This document shows positions 1-6,779 of a stretch of DNA of 13,028 nucleotides, piece after piece. This stretch comes from Halobacteriovorax sp. (lineage in GTDB: Bacteria > Bdellovibrionota > Bacteriovoracia > Bacteriovoracales > Bacteriovoracaceae). Position numbers and translations under genes: made by a program. The notes below the pieces were generated by a model that searched no databases, was not told the DNA's origin, and saw only the letters and a program-made list of their open reading frames with translations. Position 1 is the first letter of the stretch. Every line of letters begins with the position of its first letter. Location of the stretch: assembly GCA_002686115.1 (NCBI GenBank), contig NZAF01000142.1:1-13028 (forward strand), read 5' to 3'.

Positions 1-825
1 ACTAACCATGTTAAATAAGTGCTTAGCAGAATAATGCCAACAAATAGGTCCATCTATAATCAAACAGCTATGCTTATCGAGTTTAGGAGAAATACTATAT
101 GGTGTTTTCTCTAAGAAACTTTCAAGATCTTTTCTAGAATAAAAACGATATTCTAATATTGGAAAGTCAGTAGGATATTTTATTCTTGCTAATAGGTACT
201 CACTAGTTAGAATAGTACCCTTCTTACGAAGTAGCGACCTTAAGCTGTCTTCATTCATACCAGCAAGAATTTCATAAATACCACCAAGTGGACCAAGTTC
301 TTTTTGTAAAAAACCAAGCTCTTTAACATGAAAGTATTCAATATTTTCTTTTGCCCAAAACTTAAGTTTCTTATAATTAATTTCCTTTAAGTATTCATAT
401 AAAAGAAAAGCATAGCTTGTTCCTGAATCATCAACATAAGGAGGACGACTTATAAACCAACTAGGAATCTTAAAATTTTTCTTACATCTAATTTGATACC
501 AAATATATGACTTAGAATTAAGAGACATTTTATTCTTAAAAGAATCATTATCACACTGATCAAGACTAAAACTTGAGTTTCTCTTTCCTGTTCGAAGATT
601 GAAAAAAGGATTCATCAGTAACATTCTTTCAGGTGAATGATACATTGAAGTAAAGTTTACGATTGCATATGGAATAACCGACTTTTGAAAGTTTAATTTG
701 ATCTTATTTATCTCAATGATATCTTCAGAAGAAGCTGTCATGGGACCTTGAAATTTAATAATATAACGCCCTGAGAAAAAAGCTAGAACAAGTGCTGTAA
801 ATATAAGTAGAATATAAGGTCTCAA
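1..825 (-). CDS. Partial gene (5' part): unrecognised membrane-anchored or exported protein
   Basis: An uninterrupted reading frame of 275 codons runs from a TTG at 825 leftward to the window edge, so the C-terminus is missing. The TTG is chosen because AGGGAG lies 5 nt upstream of it (minus strand) and the product then begins with a hydrophobic stretch, residues about 3-18, after a single Arg. That looks like a signal peptide or N-terminal anchor, so the rest is probably periplasmic. Four cysteines (91, 114, 254, 262) could pair as disulfides. Residues about 120-200 contain aromatic and Gly-rich segments (SWFISRPPYVDD, LGPLGGIYEILAG), but I do not recognise a family. A sensor or substrate-binding ectodomain would fit the topology but is a guess. 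The gene is divergent from the exonuclease gene, and a TATGAT-like -10 may lie near 866-871. Confidence 0.75.
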   Translation of the reverse strand, partial: MRPYILLIFTALVLAFFSGRYIIKFQGPMTASSEDIIEINKIKLNFQKSVIPYAIVNFTSMYHSPERMLLMNPFFNLRTGKRNSSFSLDQCDNDSFKNKMSLNSKSYIWYQIRCKKNFKIPSWFISRPPYVDDSGTSYAFLLYEYLKEINYKKLKFWAKENIEYFHVKELGFLQKELGPLGGIYEILAGMNEDSLRSLLRKKGTILTSEYLLARIKYPTDFPILEYRFYSRKDLESFLEKTPYSISPKLDKHSCLIIDGPICWHYSAKHLFNMVS

Positions 826-929
826 AAGTCTCCCTACTCTTATTGATCATTATCCCCGAATGCTATCATATTAAATAAAATAAGCCTCTTTGTCTTTATA
901 TTGTCATTTTTTTGTGAACTTTAGAGTTT

Positions 930-958
930 TTGCCACAATGAAGATGGCCATATATAAT
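930..958 (+). promoter_or_regulatory. Sigma70-type promoter of the exonuclease gene
   Basis: TTGCCA (930-935), a 17-bp spacer and a perfect TATAAT (953-958) are visible. Transcription would start near 965, about 20 nt before the GTG at 986. This leaves room only for the Shine-Dalgarno sequence and rules out in-frame starts further upstream. Confidence 0.75.
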
Positions 959-985
959 TCTAGCATAATTAAAAAAGGAAATAAT

Positions 986-1756
986 GTGCTTATTCTTGGA
1001 ATCGATTTAGAAGGAATTAATGAAAACCTCTTTGAAAAAGGAGTTAATACAAAGGTAGACCGTGTTATTGAAATAGGCGCAGTATTATGGGAGACAAAGA
1101 GAAGTTGTCCTATAAAGTTTTACTCTGAACTTATAGATGAGAGAGACAGATTAAGACTTTCAGAAGAAGTCATTGAGCTCACTGGTATTGATGAAGACCT
1201 TCTAAAAGACTATGCACTAAGAGGAGATGAAATCAGAAGAGCACTTGAGAGACTTTCTCTTGTGATGAAAAAAGCTGACTTCTTAATGGCACATAATGGG
1301 CTTAAATATGATAAGCCTATGCTAGAAGCAATGTACAAGAGATATGATCTTGAAATGCCAAATAAAACATGGATAGACACTCAAAATGATATTGAATATC
1401 CAAAGAAAATCACTCATAAGTCAATGTCCGCCCTTGAACATGCTCATGGATTCATCAACCCATTTCCTCATAGAGCTGTTACTGATGTATTATCAATGCT
1501 TAAAATTGCTTCTCATTACGATTACAATCGAATGGCTACACTAGCACAATCTCCTAAAGTAAAAATTGTAGCAGAATTAAAGGCCCCAAATTGGAAAGAT
1601 AAGGCACAGGTTGAAAAGTTCAATGCTATTAAGAATAAAGTAGCCCGAGCAAGATTTACTTGGGACCCAAGCGAAAAGAAATGGTATAAGTACATTCACA
1701 GAATTCATATCGATGAGAATTCTTTAAACTTTGATTTTAACTGGTCCATAGAGTAA
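986..1756 (+). CDS. DEDDh-family 3'-5' exonuclease (DnaQ-like)
   Basis: Product of 256 aa. It should remove nucleotides from 3' ends using two metal ions. The five DEDDh residues are all visible: D7 and E9 (GIDLEG), D109 (HNGLKYD), and H162 and D167 (HRAVTD). After the nuclease domain, residues about 190-256 form a small extra domain with an ARARFTWDPSEKKWYK segment. I recognise this type of tail from stand-alone DnaQ-like exonucleases rather than from the Pol III epsilon subunit. The frame is open back to 890, but I choose GTG 986: AAGGA lies 6 nt upstream, and the ATGs at 938 and 944 lie inside the promoter. The DUF309 gene follows after 6 nt, so the two are probably co-transcribed. The substrate is unknown; DNA repair or degradation and RNA trimming are all possible. 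Confidence 0.9.
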   Translation: MLILGIDLEGINENLFEKGVNTKVDRVIEIGAVLWETKRSCPIKFYSELIDERDRLRLSEEVIELTGIDEDLLKDYALRGDEIRRALERLSLVMKKADFLMAHNGLKYDKPMLEAMYKRYDLEMPNKTWIDTQNDIEYPKKITHKSMSALEHAHGFINPFPHRAVTDVLSMLKIASHYDYNRMATLAQSPKVKIVAELKAPNWKDKAQVEKFNAIKNKVARARFTWDPSEKKWYKYIHRIHIDENSLNFDFNWSIE

Positions 1757-1762
1757 GAACAA

Positions 1763-2209
1763 ATGGATATGAAAAGGTATAGCTCTCTCCCCCTTCCTCC
1801 TTATGCATTTATACCAGGAAAGAATCCTCATCCCTTAAAAGAAGGTGGCCACATGCAAATAAGTGGTGAGCCTGAGTCATATCAGTTAACAGAGGAAAAC
1901 TATACTAAGCATGAGCATTATCTCTACTCAATTGACTTAATAAATAACCACTACTTTTGGGAGGCCCACGTTTATCTTGAAGCAATTTGGAATGCTAATA
2001 ATAGAGAGGGAGACATTGCTGAACTTATGAAAGCACTTATTAAATATTGTGCAGGTGAAATTAAAAATTTAATGAATCAAGAAGAACCAGCTCAAAAACA
2101 TTTTGAAAGAGCTAAGGAAATATTAAAAACCATATCAAAGGAAAAGCTTGTAGGAATTAATATTCAAAACTTTGATGGGGAATCATTTAAAAGAATAGAA
2201 TTATTATGA
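1763..2209 (+). CDS. DUF309 family protein
   Basis: Product of 148 aa. The central part has the DUF309 signature: FWEAH (65-69), LEAIW (72-76) and, further on, ALIKYCAGEIK, predicted as a small helical bundle. The N-terminal segment (residues about 9-30, PLPPYAFIPGKNPHP and GGH) is the proline/histidine-rich lead-in often seen in proteobacterial members. The biochemical role of DUF309 is not established. The gene starts 6 nt after the exonuclease stop with no strong Shine-Dalgarno sequence, so translation probably continues from the upstream gene. ATG 1769 is an alternative start. Its last 6 bases overlap the 3' end of the opposing globin gene. Confidence 0.88.
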   Translation: MDMKRYSSLPLPPYAFIPGKNPHPLKEGGHMQISGEPESYQLTEENYTKHEHYLYSIDLINNHYFWEAHVYLEAIWNANNREGDIAELMKALIKYCAGEIKNLMNQEEPAQKHFERAKEILKTISKEKLVGINIQNFDGESFKRIELL

Positions 2210-2638
2210 GTTTTTCATATGATCAGCGAATCGTCTAAAGGCCTGCCACAACTCCTCAGATAGGTCACTATCAATATCAAGATCGTTCAAGGCATTCTTC
2301 ATACAAAGTAGCCACTGACCTTTTTCAACCTCTCCAATTTTAAATGGCATATGTCTCATCCTCATACGCGGGTGACCATATTTTTCTATATAAAGACTAG
2401 GTCCCCCAAGCCATCCCGATAAGAACATAAAAAGCTTCTCTTGTGAACTTTCTAAACTTGTAGGATGTAGGTCTCGACACTCTTTGGCCTCTGGCATAGT
2501 ATCCATATAGTAATAGAATTTATGAACAAGATTTCGAATGGTTTGTTCACCACCTAAGCGATCATAAGGTGTTGCATTGATCTTATCCATATCAGATTCT
2601 TTTATGAATATTTTTTTTAGATTTTTAAAAATTGTCAT
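2204..2638 (-). CDS. Group II truncated hemoglobin (TrHbO type)
   Basis: Product of 144 aa. This heme protein should bind O2 and possibly NO or peroxide; in this family the roles include oxygen chemistry, NO or peroxide detoxification and electron transfer. The group II fingerprint is nearly complete: YDRLGG (25-30), FMFLSGWLGGP (70-80), YGHPRMRMRH (87-96) and WLLCM (109-113). H96 aligns with the proximal F8 histidine, and W109, 13 residues later, is the group II G8 tryptophan. The first 16 residues precede the globin domain, and M17 is an alternative start. I prefer the ATG at 2638 because it shares its A with the TAA of the ASCH gene (TAATG). This implies translational coupling, with no separate ribosome site visible. 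Confidence 0.95.
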   Translation of the reverse strand: MTIFKNLKKIFIKESDMDKINATPYDRLGGEQTIRNLVHKFYYYMDTMPEAKECRDLHPTSLESSQEKLFMFLSGWLGGPSLYIEKYGHPRMRMRHMPFKIGEVEKGQWLLCMKNALNDLDIDSDLSEELWQAFRRFADHMKNS

Positions 2639-3087
2639 TAATGTGAATAAATGACTTTAAAAAACTCAGTTACAATCATCTCTTCCTGAAGGTTTTCAAT
2701 TGCAAGAGCATCTTTGCTAGCATTAAAAAACTCTTCATGAACGCGCTTCCAGTATTCAATTGAAAGATCTCCTTCACCTTCGGCCTTTGCAACTCTTTCG
2801 GTGACATCTTTAAACTTAAATTGAATAACTTCTGTGACTTCGATAATACAAACAGGCTTACCTTTAGCATCAACAACCAGTGAAATTCGACCGACTTCAG
2901 GAATATCTTCCCCACAGGCGACGTAATCTTTAAGCAAACTACTTCCTGCGGATTTCTTTCCACTTGCAATTAATGAAACAAGCTCATCACAAGTTGACTC
3001 GTCACCAAACATTGAAATTTGTAATTCTTGATTATCATTGTCACTTTGAACAAGATAATCTCTCCAAAACTCTTCTACTGTAATCAT
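2638..3087 (-). CDS. ASCH-domain protein
   Basis: Product of 149 aa. It matches the ASCH domain (a PUA-like beta-barrel fold proposed to bind RNA, with some members having nucleoside amidohydrolase activity). The matching blocks are CDELVSLIASGKKSAGSSLL, VGRISLVVDAKGKPVCIIEV and AEGEGDLSIEYWKRVHEEFF, in the order and spacing usual for bacterial ASCH proteins. The length is normal for a single-domain member. It is the first gene of a two-gene unit with the globin, whose start overlaps its stop. The ATG at 3087 has no Shine-Dalgarno sequence. A TAAAAT lies exactly 6 nt upstream, so the mRNA may begin at the start codon. Substrate and RNA target cannot be read from sequence. Confidence 0.88.
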   Translation of the reverse strand: MITVEEFWRDYLVQSDNDNQELQISMFGDESTCDELVSLIASGKKSAGSSLLKDYVACGEDIPEVGRISLVVDAKGKPVCIIEVTEVIQFKFKDVTERVAKAEGEGDLSIEYWKRVHEEFFNASKDALAIENLQEEMIVTEFFKVIYSH

Positions 3088-3093
3088 AAAAGC

Positions 3094-3099
3094 ATTTTA
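3094..3099 (-). promoter_or_regulatory. Possible -10 element of a leaderless ASCH-globin transcript
   Basis: TAAAAT on the minus strand ends 6 nt before the ATG at 3087. No good -35 box is visible at 16-19 bp. It is proposed mainly because the same spacing occurs at two other genes in the window that lack a Shine-Dalgarno sequence. Confidence 0.35.
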
Positions 3100-3160
3100 C
3101 AACAATATTTTAAAATATCTAGAACTATATAACCGACACAGCCACTCAAGTACATATGCT

Positions 3161-3189
3161 TTGACAAAGATTCTGCCCTTAGCTTTAAT
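3161..3189 (+). promoter_or_regulatory. Promoter of the VC0807-like gene, predicted leaderless start
   Basis: A perfect TTGACA (3161-3166), a 17-bp spacer and TTTAAT (3184-3189) are visible. Six bases separate the -10 from the ATG at 3196, so the predicted first transcribed base is the A of the ATG. No purine-rich ribosome site occurs upstream. Confidence 0.65.
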
Positions 3190-3195
3190 TATTGC

Positions 3196-3915
3196 ATGCA
3201 AGATATCAAAGAACCAAATATACAAAAAGAAGAACCTAAAAAGAAAAAAGAAAATGGCTTCATGAATCTTATGATTAATGTTGTCATTCCTAGTGTCATA
3301 TTAATGAAACTGAGTAAGCCTGAATATCTAGGACAAGTGAATGCTCTCATCATTGCTTTAATCTTTCCAATATCCTATGGAATTTGGGACTACTTAACGC
3401 ATAGAAAGTTTAATTTTATCTCAGCTCTTGGATTACTGAGTGTTCTTCTAACTGGTGGAATTGGGCTTTTTGAACTTGATAAGAAGTGGATGGTTGTTAA
3501 AGAGACAGCTATACCATTAATTATAGGTCTTGTTGTGCTAGGCTCTCAAAAGACTAAATACCCTCTGGTAAGAACTTTTTTAGATCAAATTTTTGATATT
3601 CCAAAGATTGATGCAGAGTTTGAAAAGATTGGCAAAAAAGATTATTTTGAAAAGAAGATCTCTAAATCAGGCCTTTGGCTTTCTGGAACTTTTTTCATCT
3701 CAGCATTTTTAAATTACGTCCTTGCTGTGAGAATTTTGAAAGGAGAACCTGGAAGTGTTGAATTTAATGAAAGCCTTGGAGAAATGACGGCACTTTCTTT
3801 ACCTGTAATTTCTATACCTATGATGATTATTGTAGGTTTTATTTTTTATCATTTAATCAAAGTCATCACAACAAATACTGATCTTGAATTAGAAGAGATT
3901 GTGAAACAGCAATAA
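3196..3915 (+). CDS. VC0807-family integral membrane protein
   Basis: Product of 239 aa with about six hydrophobic segments: roughly 24-42, 49-65, 74-93, 103-117, 158-178 and 198-222. The core blocks NVVIPSVILMKLS, LIFPISYGIWD, KFNFISALGLLSVLLTGGIG, ELDKKW and LGSQKTKYPLVRT are typical of the family named after Vibrio VC0807. Its members are inner-membrane proteins of unknown transport or sensing role. The first 20 residues are Lys/Glu-rich and presumably cytosolic. The ATG at 3196 has no Shine-Dalgarno sequence but sits where the promoter predicts transcription to begin. The aldo-keto reductase gene follows 9 nt later and is likely in the same operon, but this gives no clear functional hint. 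Confidence 0.88.
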   Translation: MQDIKEPNIQKEEPKKKKENGFMNLMINVVIPSVILMKLSKPEYLGQVNALIIALIFPISYGIWDYLTHRKFNFISALGLLSVLLTGGIGLFELDKKWMVVKETAIPLIIGLVVLGSQKTKYPLVRTFLDQIFDIPKIDAEFEKIGKKDYFEKKISKSGLWLSGTFFISAFLNYVLAVRILKGEPGSVEFNESLGEMTALSLPVISIPMMIIVGFIFYHLIKVITTNTDLELEEIVKQQ

Positions 3916-3924
3916 AAGGTAATT

Positions 3925-4965
3925 ATGAAATATAATAAATTAGGAAACACTGATATTGATGTAAGTGTCATTTGTCTCGGAACAATGACCTGGGGTGTAC
4001 AAAATACTATTGAACAGGCCCATGAACAACTTGATTATGCTCTTGATAATGGTGTTAATTTTATAGATACAGCAGAGATGTATCCTGTTCCACCAACAGA
4101 GGAAACTTATACTAAAACTGAGCAGTTTATTGGAAAATGGGATAAGTTAAAAACTGACCGAGATAAGATTATACTTGCCACAAAGGTCGCAGGTCCAGCT
4201 GAGTCGATGAGCTACATCAGAGGTGGAACGAATAGACTTGATAAGAAGAATATTAAGGCAGCATGCGAGGCGAGTTTAAAAAGATTAAATGTTGATTATA
4301 TTGACTTGTACCAATTACATTGGCCAAGTAGAAATACAAACTTCTTTGGATCATTAGGTTATCAGCATTCTCAAGAAGAAGATTTTATCCATCCTTATGA
4401 AAGTCTTCTGGCCTTAAAAGAATTAAAAGATGAAGGTAAGATTAGAGAGTTTGGACTTTCAAATGAAACACCTTGGGGCCTTAGTACTTTTTTAAATGAA
4501 GCAAAAACACATGACCTCCCAAGAGTGATGAGTGTCCAAAATCCATATAATTTACTAAACAGGACTTATGAAATTGGTATGGCAGAGATCTCAATAAGAG
4601 AAAAAGTAGGTCTTTTAGCATACTCTCCGCTAGGTTTTGGTGTTTTAAGTGGAAAATATCTTGATGGGAAAAGACCAGAAAATGCGAGACTTACTCTCTT
4701 TGATCGCTTCACAAGATACCTTGGAGACAAGGCAGAAAAGGCTACAAAGAGTTATCATGATATTGCAAAAGAACATGGGATGAGTCTTACTCAACTTTCA
4801 TTAAGTTTCGTTAACAATAGAAACTTCTTAACGAGTAATATCATCGGTGCGACCACAATGGATCAACTAAAAGAAAACATCGACTCTGTAAACGTTGAAT
4901 TAAATCAAGAGATCTATGAAAAAATTGAACGTGTTCATCAAGAAATTACCAATCCATGTCCTTAG
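3925..4965 (+). CDS. tas: NADP(H)-dependent aldo-keto reductase, Tas-like
   Basis: Product of 346 aa, the same length as E. coli Tas, with recognisable collinear similarity throughout (GTMTWG, EMYPVPP, QLHWP, QNPYNLLNR, FTRY, GATTMDQLK). It is a cytosolic TIM-barrel enzyme expected to reduce aldehydes or ketones with NADPH. The catalytic tetrad is intact: D48, Y53 (DTAEMY), K87 (ATKV) and H132 (QLHWP). The C-terminal SNIIGATTMDQLKENI block matches the family's cofactor-binding region. The physiological substrate of Tas is unsettled; the E. coli gene was found by complementation of tyrosine auxotrophy. AAAGGT (3915-3920) serves as the ribosome site. The last 20 bases overlap the 3' end of the VOC gene on the other strand. 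Confidence 0.93.
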   Translation: MKYNKLGNTDIDVSVICLGTMTWGVQNTIEQAHEQLDYALDNGVNFIDTAEMYPVPPTEETYTKTEQFIGKWDKLKTDRDKIILATKVAGPAESMSYIRGGTNRLDKKNIKAACEASLKRLNVDYIDLYQLHWPSRNTNFFGSLGYQHSQEEDFIHPYESLLALKELKDEGKIREFGLSNETPWGLSTFLNEAKTHDLPRVMSVQNPYNLLNRTYEIGMAEISIREKVGLLAYSPLGFGVLSGKYLDGKRPENARLTLFDRFTRYLGDKAEKATKSYHDIAKEHGMSLTQLSLSFVNNRNFLTSNIIGATTMDQLKENIDSVNVELNQEIYEKIERVHQEITNPCP

Positions 4966-5326
4966 CTTGAGATAGTTGAAAGAAATTTCCATCTGGATCT
5001 TCACATGTCGCAACGAGCTTAGGACCAACATCAAAGATTGATTTTTCTGGATCATTATCTGGATAAAATCTAACACCTTTATTCTTAAGCTCTTCAACGG
5101 CTTTCTCAATGTCATCGACTTTAAAACTAATCATGATTGGCTGTCTTTGAACAGTGGAGCTTGGATAGCCTATAAAATCGAAGCCGAAACCACTTCCATC
5201 ACCCATTACCATTGACTGCCAATGATCATCTCCGTAAGCTTTTTCAAGCCCTAGAGTTTCATGGTACCAATCAGCAAGCTCTTTATTAGAAGTGTGAATA
5301 TAAGTTACATCGATTCCCTTAATCAT
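4946..5326 (-). CDS. VOC-family (glyoxalase/dioxygenase fold) protein
   Basis: Product of 126 aa, the usual size for a single vicinal-oxygen-chelate protein with two beta-alpha-beta-beta-beta modules. Diagnostic blocks are IDVTYIHTSNKELADWYHETLGL at the start (H11 would be the first metal ligand), ISFKVDDIEKAVEELKNKGV in the second module, and the ending EDPDGNFFQL. The usual final glutamate ligand appears to be replaced by Gln, so a full glyoxalase I-type metal site is not assured. The substrate cannot be assigned. GGGAG lies about 5 nt before the ATG. The gene runs against tas and ends inside its last codons. Confidence 0.9.
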   Translation of the reverse strand: MIKGIDVTYIHTSNKELADWYHETLGLEKAYGDDHWQSMVMGDGSGFGFDFIGYPSSTVQRQPIMISFKVDDIEKAVEELKNKGVRFYPDNDPEKSIFDVGPKLVATCEDPDGNFFQLSQAKDMDW

Positions 5327-5422
5327 AGTCGCTCCCTTTTATTTCATACTAAAAGACAAGAGACAGGAATTTGACTGGAAATAAATGCCGCTTTGTCACC
5401 AAAGATCATAGCGATCAAGTTT

Positions 5423-5431
5423 TGTTATAAT
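5423..5431 (+). promoter_or_regulatory. Extended -10 promoter element
   Basis: TGTTATAAT is a perfect -10 hexamer (5426-5431) with the TGn extension. No -35 box is seen at the normal distance. A start near 5438 would give a leader of about 17 nt containing GGAGG before the ATG at 5455. Confidence 0.6.
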
Positions 5432-5454
5432 TTAAGAGAATATGGAGGCATGAA

Positions 5455-6072
5455 ATGATGAAAAATATCTTTAAGAAAAAAGAAGAATCTTCGCCTAAAC
5501 CGCTTGGAAAACTCTTTTACGAATTAGAAACACTTGAAGCCTCACCTTTTAGTCTTGCACTAAGTTCATTTCAATCACTTAAAGAATCTACAAAGAGTAC
5601 AGAAGAGCTATTTTACTTTCTTATTGAAGACTCTATTTATGTTTCTTTATATGCCACATTCTATGAGGAACTCATAAAACACTTAAAGACAAATCCAGAG
5701 AGCACAAATACATTTATCGAGCGCTTTCAAGCAGCAAGTGATGAAAGAGAGAGGCTAATCGCTGAAGAGGCCCAAAATCATTTGAACTTTATTGAAAACT
5801 TTGGAATGTGTGAAGGTTGTTCTTCATGTGAAAACCATAAAGATGTTGCTGAACTTATTACTCCATTTCAAAAAGGAGATATTGATTTTTTTAGTGAACT
5901 CTATATCGGTATGCAGACCATACAAAATGCTATGGAAGCTTTAATCTATGACATTCTTCCAGACAATAATGATCTAGCAGCGATCCTATCACCAAAAGAC
6001 ATCCTAGAGTGGAGAAGTCAGATATTTAGTTACGCAACTATTAAAACTGCTGATCACTTACACAATCTATAG
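5455..6072 (+). CDS. Unknown helical protein with a CxxCxxC motif
   Basis: Product of 205 aa; no family recognised. It has no signal peptide or membrane segment, so it is probably cytosolic. Most of it looks alpha-helical, rich in Glu, Leu and Phe. The single striking feature is CEGCSSC (C119, C122, C125) followed by ENHKD, a possible metal- or Fe-S-binding knuckle in the middle of the chain, just after a helix rich in acidic residues and His (RERLIAEEAQNHLNF). A ferritin-like or four-helix arrangement is conceivable but unproven. GGAGG ends 6 nt before the ATG at 5455; ATG 5458 is equally possible. The gene is probably monocistronic, with its own extended -10 promoter and a 93-nt gap to the next gene. 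Confidence 0.8.
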   Translation: MMKNIFKKKEESSPKPLGKLFYELETLEASPFSLALSSFQSLKESTKSTEELFYFLIEDSIYVSLYATFYEELIKHLKTNPESTNTFIERFQAASDERERLIAEEAQNHLNFIENFGMCEGCSSCENHKDVAELITPFQKGDIDFFSELYIGMQTIQNAMEALIYDILPDNNDLAAILSPKDILEWRSQIFSYATIKTADHLHNL

Positions 6073-6165
6073 GACGTAAACAAATTCTATCATTTCCTTT
6101 CATCAGTTGCCTGAGTGTCACTACTCCATCAAAATTTATACAAATAAATACAATGGGAGTTAAAT

Positions 6166-6708
6166 ATGAAGCTAATTTTAGCAGTTTTAATGATGTTTTC
6201 TATAACAACTATTCACGCAGCAGAGTTTGAAGATGGAGATTATTTCACAGCTCACATTATCAGAGGTAGCGTTACGGCCGTTTGTAGAGACAGAGGATAT
6301 ACTAGAAATGTTCACTACACTTGCTCAGGTAGTTATTTAGAACCAGGAAACTTCTCAAAACTAATTATCACTAATGATGTAGATGCAGATAGAGTTGAAT
6401 TTAACTACACAACATCTCGAGGTAAGGCGAGAAGAAAAATTGCAAGAATAAAAGACGGAGTTTCTCGTCCAGTTAATCTATGGATAAATACTCTTACTCA
6501 AAGACCTCTTTTAAAAAGAGGTGAAAATGAAATCAACTACACTCTAACAAAGAATAAAGAAGTTGTTGATCAAGGAACGATGCATATAACTGTCGACAGT
6601 GCTCCTCTTAGAACATGTATGCATGGTTATATTAGAACTTTTAGCGATTGTGCTATGGTTGGAAATATCTGTGGTGAATATTTTAGAAGATACAATAACT
6701 GTCAATAA
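6166..6708 (+). CDS. Secreted six-cysteine protein of unknown function
   Basis: Product of 180 aa. Residues 1-18 form a clear Sec signal peptide (KLILAVLMMFSITTIHA) with cleavage predicted after HA or HAA. The mature part is basic and has six cysteines in two clusters: C40 and C53 near the front, and C151, C162, C169 and C179 at the end. An even number of cysteines in a secreted protein suggests three disulfides. The middle (residues about 60-145) has alternating polar and hydrophobic residues, consistent with a beta-sandwich. I recognise no family. GGGAG lies 7 nt before the ATG. A weak GTGTCA/TATACA pair (6115-6120, 6137-6142) could be its promoter, and a strong intrinsic terminator follows. 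Confidence 0.82.
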   Translation: MKLILAVLMMFSITTIHAAEFEDGDYFTAHIIRGSVTAVCRDRGYTRNVHYTCSGSYLEPGNFSKLIITNDVDADRVEFNYTTSRGKARRKIARIKDGVSRPVNLWINTLTQRPLLKRGENEINYTLTKNKEVVDQGTMHITVDSAPLRTCMHGYIRTFSDCAMVGNICGEYFRRYNNCQ

Positions 6709-6726
6709 TAAAAGATCCTATTTGAT

Positions 6727-6754
6727 AAAGGCCAGTCATCGACTGGCCTTTTTT
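6727..6754 (+). terminator. Intrinsic terminator after the six-Cys secreted protein gene
   Basis: An 11-bp perfect stem, AAAGGCCAGTC/GACTGGCCTTT (6727-6737 and 6741-6751), has a 3-nt loop and runs into six Ts (6749-6754). On the other strand the stem is followed only by TTTATC, so it is much weaker for the opposing FabH gene ending at 6780. Confidence 0.92.
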
Positions 6755-6779
6755 ATATAAACGTAATTAACATTTTTAA

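Noticed and set aside
2676..2969. 97-aa open frame on the minus strand
   Set aside because: It lies wholly within the ASCH gene in another frame; the ASCH frame shows a conserved domain and this one does not.
4900..5115. 71-aa open frame on the minus strand
   Set aside because: It overlaps the VOC gene in another frame and has no recognisable motif.
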